NCBI GenBank assembly: GCA_021802055.1
Contig: JAKAAY010000012.1
Coordinates: 1-55,330 of the forward strand
DNA: 55,330 nt
Origin: Thermoplasmata archaeon
Lineage (GTDB): Archaea > Thermoplasmatota > Thermoplasmata > Thermoplasmatales > Thermoplasmataceae
Direction: 5' to 3'
Made by a program: the position numbers and the translations under genes. Position 1 is the stretch's first letter. The number at the start of each line of letters is the position of its first letter. Shown here piece after piece: positions 17,007 through 25,423 of the stretch. The notes below the pieces were generated by a model. The model was not told where the DNA came from, searched no databases, and saw only the letters and a list, made by a program, of their open reading frames with translations.

Positions 17007-17621
17007 CTATTTGAAGGCTTCGTAAGCCTTCCTAGCCTTGTGCAGCCTTTCCAGGACATCCTTCCAGCTCACGTTCTTCATGAATGCATCAAGATATCCT
17101 GCTCTCTTTGGCCCAAAGTCCACATAATATGCATGCTCGTACACATCAAGGGCCAGGATCACAATTGCATTCCAAATGCCGTTGGTGTTATGCACGTCGG
17201 CACCAATGTTTCTGAGCTTGCCCGTGTTGAGATCAAGTACCAGGAGAGACCATCCCCTGAACGCTGTTCCAGTTGCCCTGAAGTCCTCAACCCACTTTTC
17301 GTAGCTGCCGAAGTCCTTTTCCACCGCTTTTCTGAACTCCTCAGGCACTGCACCGGGCTGTGCATGGAGACTTTCGAAATACAGTTCGTGAAGAAGGGCG
17401 CCGTCGTAGTTGAATGTCTCTTCCAGCTTTAGTTCCCTGAACTCACTGTAATTCTGATTTGCCTTGCTTCTGTCCGCCTTTTCCAGGGATGTCCATACCT
17501 CGTTCAGCTTGTTCACGTACCCCTTGTAGTGGGTATCAAAGTGGTAGTCAATCTGCTGGTTTGAAATCCCTTCTAGATCTTTTGGTCTCAGTCTGTCTTT
17601 TGCTTGCCATGTTTCTGCCAT
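17007..17621 (-). CDS. sod: Superoxide dismutase, Fe/Mn family
   Basis: A 204-residue enzyme that converts superoxide to peroxide and oxygen in the cytoplasm. Predicted metal ligands are H27 (IDYHFDTHYKGYV), H78 (ALLHELYF), D159 and H163 (LALDVYEHAYYVDFG). The gateway residues H31 and Y35 are present. The usual Trp two residues after the aspartate is Tyr, comparable to the Phe in Sulfolobus SOD. Iron versus manganese cannot be decided. First gene of the sod-ogg2-nnr-nob1 operon; the TATA box AATATATT (17651-17658) is 33 bases upstream and AGGTGAT precedes the ATG. Confidence 0.95.
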   Translation of the reverse strand: MAETWQAKDRLRPKDLEGISNQQIDYHFDTHYKGYVNKLNEVWTSLEKADRSKANQNYSEFRELKLEETFNYDGALLHELYFESLHAQPGAVPEEFRKAVEKDFGSYEKWVEDFRATGTAFRGWSLLVLDLNTGKLRNIGADVHNTNGIWNAIVILALDVYEHAYYVDFGPKRAGYLDAFMKNVSWKDVLERLHKARKAYEAFK

Positions 17622-17650
17622 GTTATCACCTGGGTAGTATTATCAGATGC

Positions 17651-17658
17651 AATATATT
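17651..17658 (-). promoter_or_regulatory. TATA box of the sod-ogg2-nnr-nob1 operon
   Basis: AATATATT centred 33 bases before the sod ATG. This predicts a leader of about 7 nt. No other convincing promoter is seen before the following three closely packed genes. Confidence 0.5.
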
Positions 17659-17985
17659 CTTAACTGATTGGAAAACCTCATCACCTGATATCTGAGTTTC
17701 CTTTTTATCATTAGAAAGACCGTTTATAAACCCATAGCCTGATGCCTGAATGTGCCATGACACTATGCGGTGCGTTGGAGGGCACGTACACGATCTGGCA
17801 GGAGCTTTAAACCAGTTACCGGGGTTCCTTGTAGAAGCGGGCCTTTGCTTAATATGTCTTAAGGCACCTGGCAGGCGGGCCTCAGCGCCATGGATAAGCT
17901 CATTTTATGCTTGCTGCTCCAACCCCTTTCGCAACACTCGAAGGGTTGAAGATATAAGTATGCACATGTGATGATAGCGGCAACT
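17659..17985. other. Intergenic stretch with two plus-strand TATA boxes, no supported gene
   Basis: About 330 bases. A plus-strand TATA box GTTTATAAAC (17722-17731) is followed 25 bases later by an ATG at 17750 opening a 73-codon frame to 17971, and by a 17-codon frame at 17757-17810. Neither looks convincingly protein-coding: rare CGC/CGA codons are used and the longer frame is Cys-rich and irregular. The octamer GCGGGCCT occurs twice (17837-17844, 17875-17882). A second TATA (GATATAAG, 17951-17958) serves the next gene. A short transcript of unknown kind is possible. Confidence 0.45.
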
Positions 17986-18840
17986 ATGCGTCGATCCACC
18001 ACAAAACTACTCATTGTTGCCATTGCAATAATCCTGATTGTCCCATCCGTGATTGTCATATTCAATGCACTGGAATCTCCTTCTGCGGCAAAACCTGCTT
18101 CTGCTTACGTTCCCGCAGGATCGTCGGTCTCCGGCCACGTTCTCTTCAACAACACATCCCTCTATTATTTCATCTTCAGGGGAAGTCCCGGCATAATCCT
18201 TGACATTGGCGCATTCGGAAGGTTTACCGACCTTAACCTGTCGGGAAACCTGAATGCTTCTGGTGGAAACTTGTCAGGCCACAGGTATTATTTGAGCACT
18301 GAGTTCAGTGGCATACCTATCTTCAACACGACGGTGAATCTGAAGCAGATCGGCGGAAATTTCAGCTTTTTCCCCGCGTTGGGTCAGCTAAACCTGACGT
18401 CAATTGTCCCGGGAGGTCTCAACTTCAACGCTTTCAATTTCTTTTTTGCGGTGCCATCGTCAAACATAGTTGTAGCGGGGCTCCAATCTTCCGTTGAGTA
18501 TTCGATCCTTGCATCACTTGGTCAGCAGGGACTGACAAGTTCCACCTTCAACCTTGACAGAGGGGCAAACTTTTCTCTTGAAGCGATTGCCTCCAACGGA
18601 ACCACGGTCTACAATGTTTCCCTATTTGCGTATAGGTCAAACGCCACGCTCGAACTGTCTCCAGTCACCAACATCTCCTCCTACGGTTTCCAGAGCGTTT
18701 TTGACCAGGTCAGTTCCAGCTTTAATGCAAGCATCATCTACAGGGACTCCATTGCACGTTTGAGCGTTCAGAGCGGGGTAAATGACAGCAACTTTTTGAC
18801 CCTGCTGAAATATGTGTTACAGATCATAGTGGTAACATGA
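17986..18840 (+). CDS. Membrane-anchored extracellular protein of an ABC-2 exporter operon
   Basis: About 284 residues: an N-terminal signal anchor (MRRSTTKLLIVAIAIILIVP) then an external domain of beta-type sequence with many N-x-S/T sites and a weakly hydrophobic C-terminal end (LLKYVLQIIVVT). I do not recognise a family. The ATG at 17986 fits the TATA box GATATAAG, centred about 31 bases upstream; GTG 17968 or ATG 17971 are longer alternatives. The stop overlaps the permease start (ATGA), so it belongs to the transporter unit, perhaps as an accessory or sensor subunit. Confidence 0.75.
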   Translation: MRRSTTKLLIVAIAIILIVPSVIVIFNALESPSAAKPASAYVPAGSSVSGHVLFNNTSLYYFIFRGSPGIILDIGAFGRFTDLNLSGNLNASGGNLSGHRYYLSTEFSGIPIFNTTVNLKQIGGNFSFFPALGQLNLTSIVPGGLNFNAFNFFFAVPSSNIVVAGLQSSVEYSILASLGQQGLTSSTFNLDRGANFSLEAIASNGTTVYNVSLFAYRSNATLELSPVTNISSYGFQSVFDQVSSSFNASIIYRDSIARLSVQSGVNDSNFLTLLKYVLQIIVVT

Positions 18841-19679
18841 ACTGGGGATTTTTCAGAACTGGGCTCGTATTTTCTCATTATTTCAGGAATTACTACAGAT
18901 CCCGCAGCTTCTACCTCATGCTCTTCATTGTCGTTCTAGTGGTATCTCTGCTTACATACCTTTCATTCAAGTATTTTGCATACAATGCAGACCTGCCAAA
19001 CTTCCTCAGGACCGGGATTGTCATATCAGGCAGCCTTAAGAGAAGCGAATTCCTCTTCATTTGGGAATTTGCCGGCAACTATCTTCCCGTCTTTGCAGGG
19101 GTATTCTTCGGGTCTCCAGCAATCTCCAGCGAGATCGAGTCCAGGACTGCCTTCCACACGTTCACCCTCCCTGTGCCACGGTTCGTTCTTTACTCTGGCA
19201 AATTTCTGGCTGCCTTTTCTGTATCAGCCATCATAATGTCGTTCTTCTATGCAGGTCAGTTGATAAATTATGTTTTGCTCTACAGCAGGCTTCCGGGAGT
19301 GGAATTTCTTCAGTCCTACGGGGCAATGCTGTTCTTTGCACTTGCGATAATAGCAATAACTTTTCTGGTCAGTACAGTATTCAACAAGAACACGTATGCA
19401 TACATATCTGTCTTTATTCTCTATTTCCTGATTCTCAGCACTGCATCGCTTGTGATTACCTTCCTGTATGGCGTCACCCCGTATTATCTCCTGAATGTTG
19501 CATCTTCCATAGACTATGAGGTGTACATAAACTTCAATCCGTTCGACTTCTCCTCACTCCCTTCCTTATCCCCAGCTCCTTTGTCCCAGATTATCACCTA
19601 TGTTATGGTCATGGTCATATACGCCGTTTCAACATTTTTGGCAGGCGCATATGTCTTTGAAAACAAGGAGGTTAACTAG
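18837..19679 (+). CDS. ABC-2 type transporter permease
   Basis: A 280-residue membrane protein with about six helices: one near residues 25-45 (FYLMLFIVVLVVSLLTYLSF) and clusters near 75-95, 115-140, 160-180, 185-215 and 250-270. The sequence GSPAISSEIESRTAFHTFTL after the second helix is the conserved coupling region of ABC-2 permeases. It sits between the anchored external protein (4-base overlap) and the ATPase, which begins directly after its stop. The substrate is unknown. Confidence 0.85.
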   Translation: MNWGFFRTGLVFSHYFRNYYRSRSFYLMLFIVVLVVSLLTYLSFKYFAYNADLPNFLRTGIVISGSLKRSEFLFIWEFAGNYLPVFAGVFFGSPAISSEIESRTAFHTFTLPVPRFVLYSGKFLAAFSVSAIIMSFFYAGQLINYVLLYSRLPGVEFLQSYGAMLFFALAIIAITFLVSTVFNKNTYAYISVFILYFLILSTASLVITFLYGVTPYYLLNVASSIDYEVYINFNPFDFSSLPSLSPAPLSQIITYVMVMVIYAVSTFLAGAYVFENKEVN

Positions 19680-20573
19680 TTGCCGCCTTCCGTAGAGATA
19701 CGCAACCTGACCAAGACTTTCGGTCGCATAGTGGCGGTCAGGGATGTTAACCTGACGCTGGATACTCCTGGCATTGTAACTATACTCGGACCAAACGGTG
19801 CAGGGAAGACGACGCTTATGAAGATCATGACGGGCATCTCCAGGGCAACCTCTGGAAGCATCCTGGTCAATACCCTTCCCATAACAGACAATCTGGCAAA
19901 GGTGCTTGGATACATGGGCACTCTCGTGGAGCAGCCTGAATTTTATCCCTACCTGAAGGGCCAGGAGATCCTGGAGTTCATATGCAGGATAAGGGGGATG
20001 TCCATGGAAGCGGCAAGGATCAGGATAAAGGAGATAGGAGAACTTACAGGATGCTCAGCCTACCTGGACAGAAAAGCCGGAGGGTACTCCCGGGGGATGA
20101 AACAGAGGCTGGGTCTTGCTGCCGCACTTGTCCATGATCCGGAGATCATTATTCTCGATGAGCCCACGTTCGGTCTTGACCCCAGAGGCATGTTCGAGAT
20201 AAGAAACATCCTCAAGGAACTGAACCGGAGGCGAGAAAAGATCATCCTGCTGAGCACCCACCTCATTCAGGAAGCAAAAGAGATCTCGGACAGGGTCATT
20301 ATAATGAACAATGGTTCTGTGGTGAAGGATATGAGAAACGAGGAAAAAAATCTCCTGAAGATAAGAATCATCGGTGGGGCCTCTTCACTGAACCCGTCTG
20401 TTATTCCTGCCGGTTTCAGGGTGGATGATGAATACATCATCTCCGAAAGCGTTGATGATGTTCCTGCGATCCTGAAGCGTCTTATGGATGCAGGGATCAA
20501 GTTCGACAGGGTTCAGGAATACAACGACCTTGAGGAGATATACCTGAAGAATGTGAACGTATCAGTAAGGTAA
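19680..20573 (+). CDS. ABC transporter ATP-binding protein
   Basis: A 297-residue ABC ATPase of the CcmA/DrrA export type. Walker A is GPNGAGKTT (37-45), the Q-loop glutamine is in LVEQPEF (about 85), the signature is the variant YSRGMKQR (136-143), Walker B is IIILDEP (156-162), and the switch histidine is in LLSTHLIQ. The start is a TTG at 19680, immediately after the permease stop. It is supported by a strong Shine-Dalgarno, AGGAGGT at 19664-19670, at ideal spacing. The substrate is unknown. Confidence 0.9.
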   Translation: MPPSVEIRNLTKTFGRIVAVRDVNLTLDTPGIVTILGPNGAGKTTLMKIMTGISRATSGSILVNTLPITDNLAKVLGYMGTLVEQPEFYPYLKGQEILEFICRIRGMSMEAARIRIKEIGELTGCSAYLDRKAGGYSRGMKQRLGLAAALVHDPEIIILDEPTFGLDPRGMFEIRNILKELNRRREKIILLSTHLIQEAKEISDRVIIMNNGSVVKDMRNEEKNLLKIRIIGGASSLNPSVIPAGFRVDDEYIISESVDDVPAILKRLMDAGIKFDRVQEYNDLEEIYLKNVNVSVR

Positions 20574-20582
20574 TTCTACACA

Positions 20583-20813
20583 TCACAGCTGGAATGCAGT
20601 TTCGCCCACCACTTTCGCAGAAAAGGAATAAAGGTTTCTGCCTCCAGATTCCACAATGTTGTCCCATGAACCAGACCTGGACCTCTCAAGCCACTCGTGA
20701 AATGATTCCTCGTTGAAGTACCTGCTGCGGTTCATCTCAACGGAGCAGGTTGAACAGTATATTCCACAGCATATCAGGGAAGAACATATCAGACAGTGGT
20801 GTTTGAGGCTCAT
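20583..20813 (-). CDS. Small cysteine-rich protein, unknown
   Basis: A 76-residue frame starting MSLKHHCLICSSLICCG, with seven Cys in the first 24 residues (spacing like a zinc-binding knuckle or membrane-inserted segment), then a plausible helical acidic/basic part (NEESFHEWLERSRSGSWDNI). A minus-strand TATA-like sequence (TTTTAATC, near 20840) lies about 28 bases before the ATG, predicting a leaderless mRNA. It converges with the ABC ATPase gene. I do not recognise the family; existence is likely but unproven. Confidence 0.5.
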   Translation of the reverse strand: MSLKHHCLICSSLICCGIYCSTCSVEMNRSRYFNEESFHEWLERSRSGSWDNIVESGGRNLYSFSAKVVGETAFQL

Positions 20814-20881
20814 GGAATGATGCTATTTTGGAGTTGATTAAAAGCCTTTGTTATTCCGGCCTGCAAAAAACGGTCATAAAT

Positions 20882-20914
20882 ACCCGTTTCGAAAGTGGCT
20901 TTTAAGCAACGGGT
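20882..20914. repeat. Inverted repeat with nested hairpin
   Basis: ACCCGTT (20882-20888) and AACGGGT (20908-20914) form a perfect 7-base inverted repeat. The 19-base interior can itself pair AAAG (20892-20895) with CTTT (20899-20902). It lies in the 174-base gap between the small Cys-rich gene and the end of the GPN GTPase gene. A T-run follows on the plus strand at about 20932-20938, so it may be a plus-strand terminator structure or an operator. Confidence 0.4.
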
Positions 20915-20987
20915 GTGTTTGACAGTTGTATGCTTTTTTATTCATTATTCAATACTTCACTGATGGCATATTATCCCCATGCCTGAG

Positions 20988-21767
20988 TCATTCGTCCCTG
21001 TACATGGTGTCGGTATCCTCGCCGCCTGTGAAGAAATTGGACAACTCCGAATAAACCTCTTCAATGCCGGTTCGGTCCACGGAAGAGACGGGTATTATCT
21101 TGCTGATGAGTTCGCTGTCCGCAAATGCCTTGATGATCCCTGCATAATACTGCTTCACTATCTGCTGCTTTTCACCGAGAAGATCATCGGAAAGCTTTCC
21201 CGGATCATGCTCCCATTCGCCTATTCTTGAAATGTCCTCGGTTGTGATCAGGTCGGACTTGTTGATTATGAACATGGTGGGCTTGAAGAACCGGTAAAAT
21301 ATGGAACCAAACAGCATCTTCTGGGCTATGAATCCGGATGGGGATGACGCAACCACCGAGTCTGCCAGATAAGCAATCATGGCCTTGCTATCTGTCAGGG
21401 CATCAACAAGATGGGTGCTTCCCTGCCTGAAAGTGAAGAGCTCCACCTGCCCTGGAGTATCAAAGATGACATAGTGATCCTGAAAGTCCTCCAGTAGTGC
21501 CTTCAGCTGCGGGATGTACTCAACCATGAGATCTGCGGCGACCACCTGTGCTCCGTTTGGCCCCAGGGAGTAGTCCTGCATTATCCTTGATAGCGATATG
21601 TAGTCCCTTATGTCAACATCCACTTCATAAGGAACAAAGTCTGCTCCGGGATCCAGATTGACCGTTGCTGATTCCATTTGCTGTTCCTGCAGCCATTCAC
21701 TGAGAGTTCCGCAGAAAGTGGATTTCCCTGTTCCAGCTGGTCCCGTGACAAATAAGGAGCCTATCAT
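20988..21767 (-). CDS. GPN-loop GTPase
   Basis: A 259-residue archaeal member of the GPN1/XAB1 family. Walker A is GPAGTGKST (9-17), the GPN tripeptide is in YSLGPNGAQ (69-71), Walker B/G3 is in VIFDTPGQVELF, and the guanine-specificity motif is NKSD. GPN GTPases form dimers; eukaryotic relatives assist RNA polymerase assembly, while the archaeal role is less clear. The start overlaps the DP2 stop by 4 bases, so it is co-translated with the replicative polymerase subunit. Confidence 0.92.
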   Translation of the reverse strand: MIGSLFVTGPAGTGKSTFCGTLSEWLQEQQMESATVNLDPGADFVPYEVDVDIRDYISLSRIMQDYSLGPNGAQVVAADLMVEYIPQLKALLEDFQDHYVIFDTPGQVELFTFRQGSTHLVDALTDSKAMIAYLADSVVASSPSGFIAQKMLFGSIFYRFFKPTMFIINKSDLITTEDISRIGEWEHDPGKLSDDLLGEKQQIVKQYYAGIIKAFADSELISKIIPVSSVDRTGIEEVYSELSNFFTGGEDTDTMYRDE

Positions 21768-24700
21768 GTGCCGTCATCTGAGAAGCTCTCTAAAACATTC
21801 TCTTCTTCCTGCTCCGGTTCATCGGCGAATGTTCCCCGTATGGTCTTTTCAATGTTGTCAATCCTTGCAATGAGATACTCCGGTATTTTGAACTCCCGCG
21901 AGATCTTGATGGTTTCCTCCAGGTACTTCACTATTCCGCCTCTGTGAACGGTCAGTATGATTGAGGCATTGCCGCAGCGGAAACAGCGGCCGGAGATGGG
22001 GACGCGCCTGTACTTTGCGTTGCATTTTGTGCACCGGAACGTCTGGGAGAAGAATCCGCGGAAGTTCCCGTAGATGTCTGGCAGGAAGTGTGATGAAAGC
22101 ACCCTGGCAGCCACGTCATTCTCATCTACTGCCCTGATCTTCCTTGCGAGGCCGAGCTGTCTCTCTATCTTTTCCTCCATGCTCCCGATGGTCTTGTATG
22201 AAGAGACCCTGACGCCATCGCTAATGTCTGTGGCGGGTATGTTATACCTGAAGCCCGTGTATGAGCCATTTAAAGTCATGAATTTCTTCATGGGTTTCAT
22301 GATATCCTCTATCTCTGAGGGATGCGCCATCTTTAGGGAGGCCTCGTAAAATTCCATAGGGTATTCATCAAGCGTATCCACATTCATGGCCTCTTTATCC
22401 ACCTCGTCCGGCACAAGCCTTACCGTCAGGACCAGAGGTGCGTCCATCAAACCTCCCCTTGTGGATGGAAGGAATTCATGGGAAAAGTTAAGGAAGCCGT
22501 CCATGAGAAGCATTATGCTGTCCTCGTCGCCATCGCAGTTTCTCCTCTTTGCTGCATGGAAGAAATGGTGAGCATAGCAGCCGGAAACATTGCAGAAACC
22601 TATGATCCTGCCGACTATTCCCCCGGAGGTGTGTGGGGCCAGACCAATCACCAGTTGTCCGATGAGATCCTCCTGGGTCTTGCATGAGTAGAATGGTGGC
22701 CTGTTGTAGTATCTTACCAGCAGGTCGTCAATGAAGCTGGCAACCTTAAGCAAGTACTGGGCAGCATCAACCGGGATGATGATATCCTGGACAAAGAGTT
22801 CATTGATCTTCCCTGGTGCATAACCCAGCTCGATAGCCTTCTCATCGCTGAGTCCGATTTCTTCGGGCCGGAAATGGCTCACAGGAATGTCCGAGATGTC
22901 ATAGCGGCAGGTACCGTCCTTGTTTATGGTTATTCCATGCACCGATCTGAGTATCCCCTTCTCTACAGGCTCACACGCCTTGTTCTTCGACATGAGCTTC
23001 TTGACGCCTTTAAGTTCGACGCTGTCCGGAAGATCGTTGCCCACCCTTTTCCTGGCTGCCTCCATGATCCTGGAAAAGTTGATCTTTATCTTTTCCGTGC
23101 GGCCTGTTGGGGCTGTAGGCTTTCCACACTCTTCACACAGGGGTTCTGGTGTGATTGACTGGCAGCCATTGCATATTCTGGACTGGCACTCGATCTCAAA
23201 GGTCCCTCCGCTGTTCTTCTCCGCATTGGCCAGAAGCCTGCGGGAGTCCCCAAAATTTTCAACTGGAAAGAGGAGGTGGACCTTGGGTTTCATCTTACGA
23301 TCCCCGGATTTCTCGGGCCTCCCCATTCTCGCACCTATCCTGGTCGGGGCTCTCTGCATGACCTTAAGCCCTGAAAGCTCTGATACAAGCTCATGCGGTT
23401 CAACGGGTTTGAGGAATGAATCATCCGTGACCAGAGGATTTTCCATCCCAAGACACCTCATGAGGGCCTTGTATGATCTCATGATGATCCGACCGTGATC
23501 GACCTCAAATTCCTTGCCAATGTCCACCAGGATTCCAGAGGCCTTCGCGGACGTCTCCATGGAAAACGAGTCGCCGGCTATGTTGCCAGACTCCATCATT
23601 TTCCTCAGGGCAAGCAGTTCTTCCCCCGTCACGTCGTGGTAGAGATATGTGTATTCCGGATGGAGCGGTATGCCATACCTCTCAGAAATGTAGATAGCTT
23701 CTTCTTCCGAAGGCGTGGAGTCTGAGTATTTCCTGAGTTCCGGGAATTTCTTTGCATACAGGTACCACCACTCACTGACAAACGGTGATTTTTCAAGTTT
23801 TTTGTTGTTCTCAAGGAACTCACCATAGGAAATCAGTATCTCACCCACGTCGGTTATCTGCTCTATCTGGTCATAGTACTTCTGAAGATCTTCCCTGTTC
23901 CGGACCTTTAGGTGAGCCCCAGATTTCAGAAGAACCATGGGGCCATCAATGTAATCGCATGGGGTTATGGCTGCAGCCTTTCCCGGGAGCTCGATCTTTA
24001 TCTGCGAGCCCACGGCGATAAACCTGTCAAGTACTTCCATTGTCATTGGGTTGATCCCTGCAGCAGCAAGCCCGGACGCCCTTGACCTTCCGTACCTGAG
24101 CCTGAAGCCGCCTGGCCTGCCTGGGTGACTGAAAACAGGACGGCCTGCAATAATGTCCTTAAGGAATTTCTCTGACTTGGCACTGCCCTTTTCCTCGCTG
24201 CCATCGGAGGCATTGAGCTTGGATAGAAACTCCCAGTCATTTAGCCCCAGGGACGACGTATACTTAAGAACCTTTTTCGATTTCTGAATCAGTCCCTCGC
24301 CAATCACCAGACACATTCCACCGCGGATCCTGTTGGTCCTGATCCGCTTCATGTCCCGGTGTCCGGAGACTTCAACTTCCTCACTCCCCTCGCCGTCGAT
24401 CATCACGGGACAGTTCTTCAGGACCAGCCTGATCTCATCAGGCGTCGGCAGGTACTGCAGATGCTTGATCCTGTTGTAGGACTCGATCTCCTCTATATAC
24501 CTCTCTATCTCCTCATCCGTGGCCACGTATCTGCCTATGCCCAGGTCCCTTCTGACCACGTCTGCGATCAGTACGCTCAGGGCCTGTGCCGTACCTCCTG
24601 CACCCCTTATGGGGCCAGAATAGACCACGCTGACGTAGCCTTCTTCTCCCTGCCCCGATATTTCAATATCGGCTATCCCCTCGAGAGGAGCGACCAGAAT

Positions 24701-25051
24701 ACCTTCCGTGAGGATGGCCAGCCCGACTCTCACGGCCTTGTCTATCGCCGTTTTCCTGTCAGCCATGCCAATGCCTGCCGCTACGCTCCTGGATATGTTT
24801 ATGGCTACTTCCTCCCTGCTCAACTTCCCTGATAGTTCCCTTATCCTCGCGGCAATACCCGGAAGCCCGATTAGTTCCTCTATCCTGTCTGCCATATCGG
24901 TTGCGAGCGGTATTTCCACTTTCCTTGTTACGTCACGCCCGATAGAGCGTATATCCTGGGCAATGGCGTAGCATCTCCTGACCTGGGAGTCTATCATCCT
25001 GTGGTACTCTGCCACGATTTCAGGGTTGAGACTGTTGATCTGGTCCTTCAT
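21764..25051 (-). CDS. polC: Family D DNA polymerase large subunit DP2
   Basis: 1095 residues, the catalytic subunit of the euryarchaeal replicative polymerase PolD. The catalytic acidic cluster is near residue 840 (RRNCDGDEDSIMLLMDGF), with GGLMDAPLVLTVR after it. Cysteine clusters for zinc lie near 640-665 (CNGCQSITPEPLCEECG) and near the C terminus (CTKCNAKYRRVP then CFRCGN), where the small subunit DP1 would be contacted. No intein interrupts the catalytic blocks, although DP2 genes are frequent intein sites. DP1 is not in the window. It is placed 12 bases after the SCP2-like gene and overlaps the GPN GTPase by 4 bases. Confidence 0.97.
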   Translation of the reverse strand: MKDQINSLNPEIVAEYHRMIDSQVRRCYAIAQDIRSIGRDVTRKVEIPLATDMADRIEELIGLPGIAARIRELSGKLSREEVAINISRSVAAGIGMADRKTAIDKAVRVGLAILTEGILVAPLEGIADIEISGQGEEGYVSVVYSGPIRGAGGTAQALSVLIADVVRRDLGIGRYVATDEEIERYIEEIESYNRIKHLQYLPTPDEIRLVLKNCPVMIDGEGSEEVEVSGHRDMKRIRTNRIRGGMCLVIGEGLIQKSKKVLKYTSSLGLNDWEFLSKLNASDGSEEKGSAKSEKFLKDIIAGRPVFSHPGRPGGFRLRYGRSRASGLAAAGINPMTMEVLDRFIAVGSQIKIELPGKAAAITPCDYIDGPMVLLKSGAHLKVRNREDLQKYYDQIEQITDVGEILISYGEFLENNKKLEKSPFVSEWWYLYAKKFPELRKYSDSTPSEEEAIYISERYGIPLHPEYTYLYHDVTGEELLALRKMMESGNIAGDSFSMETSAKASGILVDIGKEFEVDHGRIIMRSYKALMRCLGMENPLVTDDSFLKPVEPHELVSELSGLKVMQRAPTRIGARMGRPEKSGDRKMKPKVHLLFPVENFGDSRRLLANAEKNSGGTFEIECQSRICNGCQSITPEPLCEECGKPTAPTGRTEKIKINFSRIMEAARKRVGNDLPDSVELKGVKKLMSKNKACEPVEKGILRSVHGITINKDGTCRYDISDIPVSHFRPEEIGLSDEKAIELGYAPGKINELFVQDIIIPVDAAQYLLKVASFIDDLLVRYYNRPPFYSCKTQEDLIGQLVIGLAPHTSGGIVGRIIGFCNVSGCYAHHFFHAAKRRNCDGDEDSIMLLMDGFLNFSHEFLPSTRGGLMDAPLVLTVRLVPDEVDKEAMNVDTLDEYPMEFYEASLKMAHPSEIEDIMKPMKKFMTLNGSYTGFRYNIPATDISDGVRVSSYKTIGSMEEKIERQLGLARKIRAVDENDVAARVLSSHFLPDIYGNFRGFFSQTFRCTKCNAKYRRVPISGRCFRCGNASIILTVHRGGIVKYLEETIKISREFKIPEYLIARIDNIEKTIRGTFADEPEQEEENVLESFSDDGT

Positions 25052-25063
25052 TGACCGGCTGCC

Positions 25064-25423
25064 TCACTTGAAGAGTTCTGTCAGGAAAAGTTTGTCCAGA
25101 AGCGAGGCCTTAACGCGTATCTTTTTCTCGAAGTATGCTTCCATGGGATCAAGCTCTTTTGCAAGAATTTTCCTGAATACCTCCGACTCAACTGATATGC
25201 TTATGTCTCCGTCTTCCTTGCCGTCCATGATCTCGCTAATATGTCCATTGGAGATTGAGAAATGATAGAAGATGGAGCCATCGAAGTCCACCGAGAACTT
25301 CTTGTCGATCTTCTCAAGTTTTGACCTGAACTTCTCATCCTTGTTCATCCTCTCAATAACATTATTCCTCAGTTGTTCCAGTATATCCTTAATTTCTCTC
25401 ACCCCGCTTGTACTTTGAGGCAT
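25064..25423 (-). CDS. SCP2-like domain protein
   Basis: A 119-residue protein resembling the sterol-carrier SCP-2 fold: a helix, then short strands ([40 protein letters not shown]), ending in the typical helix pattern [23 protein letters not shown]2 domains bind lipids or acyl-CoA; the role here is unknown. The ATG at 25423 overlaps the end of pyrG by 35 bases; GTG at 25402 would shorten the overlap to 14. It lies between pyrG and the DP2 gene in one operon. Confidence 0.75.
   Translation of the reverse strand: MPQSTSGVREIKDILEQLRNNVIERMNKDEKFRSKLEKIDKKFSVDFDGSIFYHFSISNGHISEIMDGKEDGDISISVESEVFRKILAKELDPMEAYFEKKIRVKASLLDKLFLTELFK

Noticed and set aside
17130-17145. Tyr instead of Trp in the DxWEH motif of SOD
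   Set aside because: Sulfolobus SOD has Phe at the same place, so variation here is normal in archaea; all metal ligands are intact.
17750-17971. 73-codon frame with ATG at an ideal distance from a TATA box
   Set aside because: Irregular Cys-rich product, host-atypical CGC/CGA codons and overlap with the next gene's promoter; kept only as a noted possibility in the intergenic entry.
21764-25051. Intein in DP2
   Set aside because: The catalytic blocks are continuous and the length (1095 residues) is normal; no splicing motifs seen.
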